Of a stretch of 64,000 bases of DNA, positions 59,701 to 64,000 are shown in pieces. Origin of the DNA: Treponema sp. GTDB lineage: Bacteria > Spirochaetota > Spirochaetia > Treponematales > Treponemataceae. Position 1 is the stretch's first letter. Each line of letters begins with the position of its first letter. Position numbers and translations under genes: made by a program. The stretch covers positions 42,593-106,592 of the forward strand of contig JAFUFU010000010.1 in NCBI GenBank assembly GCA_017469785.1, read 5' to 3'. Under the pieces are notes generated by a model, which was not told where the DNA came from, did no database searches, and saw only the letters and a program-made list of their open reading frames with translations.

Positions 59701-60635
59701 TTTGATTTCTCCTCAGTTTCTGCAATTCCATAAGTCTTTTTTACCGTGAATTGCGGGGTTCCGTTCTGGTCAAGATAGTTTTTCCCGATATATTCGCCGA
59801 TAAGCCCCAGAAAGACGGTCTGCAAGCCGCCGAAAAAGAGAATAAGGGCCACAAGGGAAGTCCAGCCGTTGGCGATTTCCGGGTGAAGTATTTTGTCGAT
59901 TACAAAATAGACGGCCAGGGCGACGGACATGAGCATGACGACAGCGCCGAAGCCCATCATGAAGCGCATGGGCTTTATGGAGAAATTGACGAACATGCTC
60001 AGGCAAAGATGTATGAGCTTTCCCAACGTGTAGTTTGATTTTCCGGCTTCCCGGGATTTGTGCTCAACGAATACCGCAGAATAGCTGTTCGTGGCCCGGA
60101 GAATGAGACCGTCGATGTATGGGAATGGCCCCTTGTATTTTATGATTTCGTTAATCAGGGCCCGGTTTACAAGTTTGAACGAGCAGAGATAGAGGTTTTT
60201 CGGCTTTCCGATGAGCCAGGTTGCAAGAATGTCGTTGATTTTGCTTCCCAAATTGCGGAAAAGCGAATGCTTCTTTTTGTGGTATTTTGCGTAGACGACA
60301 TCATAGCCTTTTTCGGCCTCTTCCATGAGCTTCAGGATTTCCTCCGGGGGATTCTGCAAATCGTCGTCGATGATGGCGGCATAGTCTCCCGTGCAGTAAT
60401 TCAATGTGCACATGACGGCATTGTGCTCGCCGTAGTTGCGCCGCAAATCCACGAAGCGGACATTGCTGTATTTTTTTACGATTGACTGGCAGACTTCGCT
60501 GGAATTATCCCGGCTGCCGTCGTTTGCCATGACAATCTCAAAATCCCTGCCTCTGAAAGTCTCCTGCAGTTTATCTACCAGCTCAGAGATTGTGTCCGCG
60601 CCGTTATATACTGGAATACAAATTGAAAGTTTCAT
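59697..60635 (-). CDS. GT2 polyprenyl-phosphate sugar transferase (GtrB/ArnC-like), copy 1
   Basis: This 312-residue protein has an N-terminal GT-A domain with SICIPVYNGADTI, VMANDGSRDNS and the metal-binding IIDDDLQNPPEE, and two C-terminal membrane helices (about 230-255 and 265-290). It is a DPM1-like family that loads a sugar onto undecaprenyl phosphate. It is related to the enzyme at 63008. It lies between the aminotransferase and the cupin/flippase genes in an operon for amino-sugar transfer. Confidence 0.9.
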   Translation of the reverse strand: MKLSICIPVYNGADTISELVDKLQETFRGRDFEIVMANDGSRDNSSEVCQSIVKKYSNVRFVDLRRNYGEHNAVMCTLNYCTGDYAAIIDDDLQNPPEEILKLMEEAEKGYDVVYAKYHKKKHSLFRNLGSKINDILATWLIGKPKNLYLCSFKLVNRALINEIIKYKGPFPYIDGLILRATNSYSAVFVEHKSREAGKSNYTLGKLIHLCLSMFVNFSIKPMRFMMGFGAVVMLMSVALAVYFVIDKILHPEIANGWTSLVALILFFGGLQTVFLGLIGEYIGKNYLDQNGTPQFTVKKTYGIAETEEKSK

Positions 60636-60639
60636 TTTT

Positions 60640-61743
60640 TTATCCTTGAAATTGATTGATTACTTCGATGACCCGCCTTACTTCTTCTTCCGTTGTTCCG
60701 TAGGAAATGGGGAGGGAAAGCACCGTGTCGTGGATTTCCTCTGCAAGCGGCGTGGGCTTCTGGTTGGCGAAAATCTCGCGGTAGCCTTCCTGCCTGATTG
60801 GCGGGACAGGGTAGTGGATTTCGGTCTTGATTCCCTTGTCCAGAAGATACTGCTTTAATTCATCCCGCTTCTGGCAGCGAATCTGGAAAATGTGGTAGAC
60901 ATCAAAATGCTCAGAATCCACGACAGGCAGGGTGAATTTGCTTTTGTCCAGTCCGTCTAAATACATCTGGGCGAGCTTCCGCTTTTTTGCGGTGATTTCT
61001 TCAATGTGGCGGAGCTTTATGCGCAGGAATGAAGCCTGAATCTCGTCCAGGCGGGAGTTGATTCCCGTATATTTGTTGTGGTAGTGCTTTTCCGAGCCGT
61101 AGTTTCGCCATGCTCGGGCCATGTCCGAAAGCTCATCGCTGTCAGTGCAAAGGGCACCCGCGTCTCCCAATGCCCCCAGGTTCTTTGTGGGATAAAAGCT
61201 GAAGGCGCCGAAATCTCCGAAAGAGCCGGTGGTTTTACCTTTGAATTTAGCCCCGTGGGACTGGGCGCAGTCTTCTACCAGACGGAGATTGTGCTTTTTG
61301 CAGAAGTCCGAGATTTTGTCCATTTCGCAGGCCTTGCCGTACAAATGAACGACAAGAAGGGCGCTTGTATTTGGCGTAAGGCTCTCTTCAAGCAAATCCG
61401 GGTTTATGTTGCAAGTGGAAATATCCGGCTCCACAAGGACAGGATTAAGCCCCGCCTTTACGATTGCAAGAATCGAAGCAATGTATGTGTTTGAGGGAAC
61501 AAGGACATCGCTTCCTTTGGGGAGCTTGAGACATTCAAGGGCAATAATGAGGGCATCAAGACCGCTGGCCACGCCCACGCAATGCTTTGTGCCGATGAAA
61601 GAAGCGAATTCCTCTTCAAAGGACTTTACTTCCTGACCGAGAATGTACCAGCCTTTTTCGATGAATCTGTCGAAAGCTGCTTTGAATTCAGACTCAAACT
61701 GACTGTTTGTCCGTGCGAGATTTTCGTAGGGAATAACGTTCAC
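60640..61743 (-). CDS. DegT/DnrJ/EryC1 sugar aminotransferase (FdtB-like)
   Basis: This 367-residue PLP enzyme starts at GTG 61743 (MNVIPYENLARTN) with a GGTGG ribosome site. It has the family motifs VASGLDALIIALECL, VPSNTYIAS, LVEDCAQSHGA and FYPTKNLGALGDAGA with the PLP lysine. Together with the cupin it resembles the FdtA/FdtB pair that makes dTDP-3-amino-3,6-dideoxyhexoses. Since the cupin is truncated, this branch may be impaired. It is divergent from the WecE-like gene. Confidence 0.9.
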   Translation of the reverse strand: MNVIPYENLARTNSQFESEFKAAFDRFIEKGWYILGQEVKSFEEEFASFIGTKHCVGVASGLDALIIALECLKLPKGSDVLVPSNTYIASILAIVKAGLNPVLVEPDISTCNINPDLLEESLTPNTSALLVVHLYGKACEMDKISDFCKKHNLRLVEDCAQSHGAKFKGKTTGSFGDFGAFSFYPTKNLGALGDAGALCTDSDELSDMARAWRNYGSEKHYHNKYTGINSRLDEIQASFLRIKLRHIEEITAKKRKLAQMYLDGLDKSKFTLPVVDSEHFDVYHIFQIRCQKRDELKQYLLDKGIKTEIHYPVPPIRQEGYREIFANQKPTPLAEEIHDTVLSLPISYGTTEEEVRRVIEVINQFQG

Positions 61744-61745
61744 TT

Positions 61746-61855
61746 TAAACCACCGTTTAAACTGGAACTTGAAAATTAAATATATATGAGAGGTATATAT
61801 AGAAAGAATAAGATAAAAGTTGTAAACTGATTTATATTATTTAAACGGTGGTTTA
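61746..61855. promoter_or_regulatory. Divergent control region with an exact 16-bp inverted leader
   Basis: The sequence TTTAAACGGTGGTTTA occurs at 61840-61855 (plus) and as its reverse complement at 61746-61761. In both directions it lies directly before a transaminase gene and contains the GGTGG ribosome site. AT-rich sequence between them probably holds both promoters. Confidence 0.7.
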
Positions 61856-61859
61856 TTTT

Positions 61860-63011
61860 ATGATTCATTTCAATGTGCCCCCTGTGACTGGCAATGAAAC
61901 AAAATATATTCAGAAAGCAATCGAAAATCACAAAATCTGCGGTGACGGTGAATTTACAAAAAAATGTCACGCCTGGTTTGAGCATAAGCTAAATTCTGTT
62001 AGGGGGGGGCTAACACCTTCAAAAGTTCTCCTTACCACAAGCGGAACAACCGCCCTTGAAATGGCGGCCCTTCTCTGTGACATAAAGCCTGGGGACGAGG
62101 TAATAATGCCTTCCTTTACTTTCTGTTCCACGGCCGACGCTTTTGTCCAGCGTGGAGCTAAAATCGTTTTTGTTGATGTCCGACCTGACACCATGAACAT
62201 TGACGAAAAGAAAATCGAGCGGGCAATTACAGGAAAAACAAAGGCAATCTGCGTTGTTCATTACGCCGGAGTTGCCTGTGAAATGGACACTATTATGGAC
62301 ATTGCCCGCCGCCACAATCTTAAAGTCGTTGAAGATGCGGCACAGGCTGTCTGCTCTTTTTACAAGGGAAAGCCTTTGGGAACAATCGGCGATTACGGCT
62401 GTTTTTCTTTCCATGAGACAAAGAATTTTTCCATGGGCGAAGGCGGTGCGGTCATCATCAATACAGGAAATGCTGATTTTGAAAAGGCTGAGATTATCCG
62501 AGAAAAAGGAACTGACAGAAGCCGCTTCCTTCGCGGACAGGTGGACAAATATACCTGGCGGGATTACGGCTCATCTTACCTTCCAAGCGACATGAATGCG
62601 GCCTATCTCTGGGCTCAGCTTGAAAAAGCCGATGACATTCAGAATTCCCGAATGAATGTTTGGAACAAATATAAGGAAGCCTTTGAAGCTTTGGAAAAAG
62701 ACGGAAAAATCCGTCTTCCTGTAATTCCAGAAGGCTGCACTCACAACGCCCACATGTTCTATCTTATTACAAAAAATCTTGAAGAGCGGACAAAATTCAT
62801 ATCTTTCATGAAGGAAAATGACATTCTCGCAGTATTCCATTACATTCCCTTACATTCTGCCCCGGCAGGTCTGAAATTCGGTCGTTTTGACGGCGAAGAT
62901 GAAATCACCACGGCTTATTCCGAGCGTCTGGTTCGGCTTCCTCTCTATTACGGCCTTACAGATGAAGACCAGCAGAAAGTAATTGACGCGGTACTGGAGT
63001 TCTACAAATGA
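61860..63011 (+). CDS. dTDP-4-amino-4,6-dideoxygalactose transaminase (WecE/RffA-like)
   Basis: This 383-residue protein starts MIHFNVPPVTGNE. WecE-type motifs are clear: GDGEFTKKC, DEVIMPSFTFCSTADAFV, FVDVRPDTMNIDE, VEDAAQAV and FHETKNFSMGEGGA with the PLP lysine. It converts dTDP-4-keto-6-deoxyglucose to dTDP-Fuc4N. Near residue 50 a run of eight G bases (62002-62009) codes for RGG in a short insertion (NSVRGGLTP) compared with enterobacterial WecE; slippage there would break the frame. It overlaps the next GT2 gene by 4 nt. Confidence 0.9.
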   Translation: MIHFNVPPVTGNETKYIQKAIENHKICGDGEFTKKCHAWFEHKLNSVRGGLTPSKVLLTTSGTTALEMAALLCDIKPGDEVIMPSFTFCSTADAFVQRGAKIVFVDVRPDTMNIDEKKIERAITGKTKAICVVHYAGVACEMDTIMDIARRHNLKVVEDAAQAVCSFYKGKPLGTIGDYGCFSFHETKNFSMGEGGAVIINTGNADFEKAEIIREKGTDRSRFLRGQVDKYTWRDYGSSYLPSDMNAAYLWAQLEKADDIQNSRMNVWNKYKEAFEALEKDGKIRLPVIPEGCTHNAHMFYLITKNLEERTKFISFMKENDILAVFHYIPLHSAPAGLKFGRFDGEDEITTAYSERLVRLPLYYGLTDEDQQKVIDAVLEFYK

Positions 63012-63949
63012 GCGAGAATCAAGAAAAACAGAAAGAAATCAGCATCGTAATTCCTGTCTATAACAGCTGCGAGTGCGTCGCAGAACTCAGCCGTCAGATT
63101 GCGGACGCTCTCGGCTCGGCCGGAATCAGCTATGAGCAGATTATGGTAAACGACTGTTCCCGCGACTCCAGCTGGGACGAAATCAAAAAAGAAGCGGAGA
63201 AAAATCCAAACCTGCTTGGAATCAACCTGCGGAAAAACGGCGGTCAGGATTCTGCCATCCTCACTGGCTTGAACTACGCCGGCGGAAAGTGGATTGTCAT
63301 TATGGACGATGATTTGCAGCATTCCCCTTACGACATCCCTAAACTTTACGAGGAAGCAAAAAAGGGCTTTGATGTGGTCTACGCCAATTTTGAGGCAAAA
63401 AAACAGAAGCTCTGGAAAAACTTAGGAAGCTGGTTCAACGGAAAAATCAGCGAGATTGCCCTGGACAAGCCCAAGGGAATCTATCTTTCGCCATTTAAAA
63501 TCGTAAGCGGAGATGTGGTAAAGGAAATGGTGAAATTCGAAAATCTTTTCCCTTACATCGACGGCCTTATTTTTCAGGTTACGCGGAATATAACCCAAAT
63601 TGACATCGAGCACCATAAAAGGGAACTGGGAAAGTCCAACTACAACCTGGTAAAATCGATAAAAGTCTTTTTGCGCATGCTTTTCGGCTTTTCCACAATG
63701 CCTTTGAACCTTGCCTCATACACGGGATTTTTCAGCGCGGCAGTGGGGCTTGTGCTTGCCATTGTCTATGCGGTGCAGTATTTTACCGGCAAGGCGGACG
63801 TCACCGGCTGGACTACGCTCGTAATCCTTCTTCTGATTCTGGGCGGACTCATTCTTGTTTCCTTGGGAATCATCGGAAAGTACCTCGGGCAGATGTATCT
63901 TACGGTGAACAGGCAGCCTAAGTTTATTGTGAAAGAGACTACGAAATAA
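63008..63949 (+). CDS. GT2 polyprenyl-phosphate sugar transferase (GtrB/ArnC-like), copy 2
   Basis: This 313-residue paralogue of the 59697 protein has SIVIPVYNSCECV, MVNDCSRDSS, VIMDDDLQHSPYDIP in the GT-A domain and two C-terminal membrane helices (about 232-258, 268-292). It probably transfers the WecE-derived amino sugar (Fuc4N or similar) to undecaprenyl phosphate. A GGAG site lies in the end of the WecE-like gene. Confidence 0.9.
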   Translation: MSENQEKQKEISIVIPVYNSCECVAELSRQIADALGSAGISYEQIMVNDCSRDSSWDEIKKEAEKNPNLLGINLRKNGGQDSAILTGLNYAGGKWIVIMDDDLQHSPYDIPKLYEEAKKGFDVVYANFEAKKQKLWKNLGSWFNGKISEIALDKPKGIYLSPFKIVSGDVVKEMVKFENLFPYIDGLIFQVTRNITQIDIEHHKRELGKSNYNLVKSIKVFLRMLFGFSTMPLNLASYTGFFSAAVGLVLAIVYAVQYFTGKADVTGWTTLVILLLILGGLILVSLGIIGKYLGQMYLTVNRQPKFIVKETTK

Positions 63950-63985
63950 GGGTATCTCTAAAAATTGCAATTTTTAGAGATACCC
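63950..63985. terminator. Perfect 36-bp palindrome after the GT2 gene
   Basis: GGGTATCTCTAAAAATT is followed by GC and its exact complement to 63985. It starts at the base after the stop codon's last A-A-G context and could end transcription from either side, although no strong T run follows. Confidence 0.6.
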
Positions 63986-64000
63986 ATAATTTCTAGTCTC

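Noticed and set aside
63950-63985. Perfect 36-bp palindrome as a site-specific recombination site
   Set aside because: Its place directly after a stop codon fits a terminator better, and the window ends before the other flank can be judged.

Overview
The window looks like the chromosome of a Treponema-type spirochaete; the species cannot be told from the sequence. The main reasons are a spirochaete-style V-type ATPase operon (E, a DUF2764 protein, A, B, D, I, K, with no C, F or G subunit gene), many predicted lipoproteins and outer-membrane proteins, a single-protein MCP, and a surface-polymer locus of the lipoteichoic-acid-like kind described for some treponemes. Gene starts, two tRNAs, promoters and terminators were read by eye; no database search was possible.

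Layout. 1-1.7 kb: 3' end of a DinG/XPD-type helicase, a tRNA-Val/tRNA-Pro unit and a small zinc-ribbon protein. 1.8-9.4 kb: V-ATPase operon with a Na+-type proteolipid signature, closed by an elaborate terminator. 9.5-12.9 kb: an isolated phage-like lysis cassette, an HU-like DUF4469 protein, and an orphan LuxR-type regulator preceded by seven 22-bp dyad repeats. 12.9-25.2 kb: an accessory island holding an Rhs core with its tip, two orphan Rhs tips, their putative immunity genes, a tyrosine recombinase beside an Rpn-type PD-(D/E)XK transposase, a decayed deletion copy of that pair, a RelE/HigB-HigA toxin-antitoxin, an Rhs relic and an AAA-ATPase/nuclease protein. 25.4-31.5 kb: chemoreceptor with a peptide-binding lipoprotein, ispG and a TPR protein. 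31.5-40.8 kb: glycan-assembly genes (WbaP-like transferase, three GT4 glycosyltransferases, a beta-barrel protein) and a CotH/VTC/DUF4956 group on both sides of a palindromic promoter. 41-57 kb: a teichoic-acid-like polymer locus (CDP-glycerol transferase-like, PntC-like fusion, two YidC-sulfatase fusions, CotH kinase) followed by a Dlt-like set. 57.3-64 kb: a DUF4143 ATPase, then amino-sugar synthesis, flippase and transfer genes, with one cupin gene broken by a stop codon.

The most notable structures are: (1) a 29-bp perfect inverted repeat at the Rhs core/tip junction, in the same reading frame at both sites, so inversion of the core would swap the tip; (2) a hairpin element lying just downstream of each toxin-immunity or toxin-antitoxin unit; (3) YidC-like membrane domains fused to LtaS-like sulfatase domains, in two copies with a CotH kinase between them; (4) a Dlt-like pathway (adenylating ligase, carrier protein, MBOAT, SGNH protein) with a fold-III PLP decarboxylase inside it, suggesting that a carrier-bound amino acid is decarboxylated before transfer; (5) the 22-bp repeat array. 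Together the 31-64 kb region appears to build and decorate cell-surface glycans, while the 9-25 kb region is an inter-bacterial toxin and mobile-element island.
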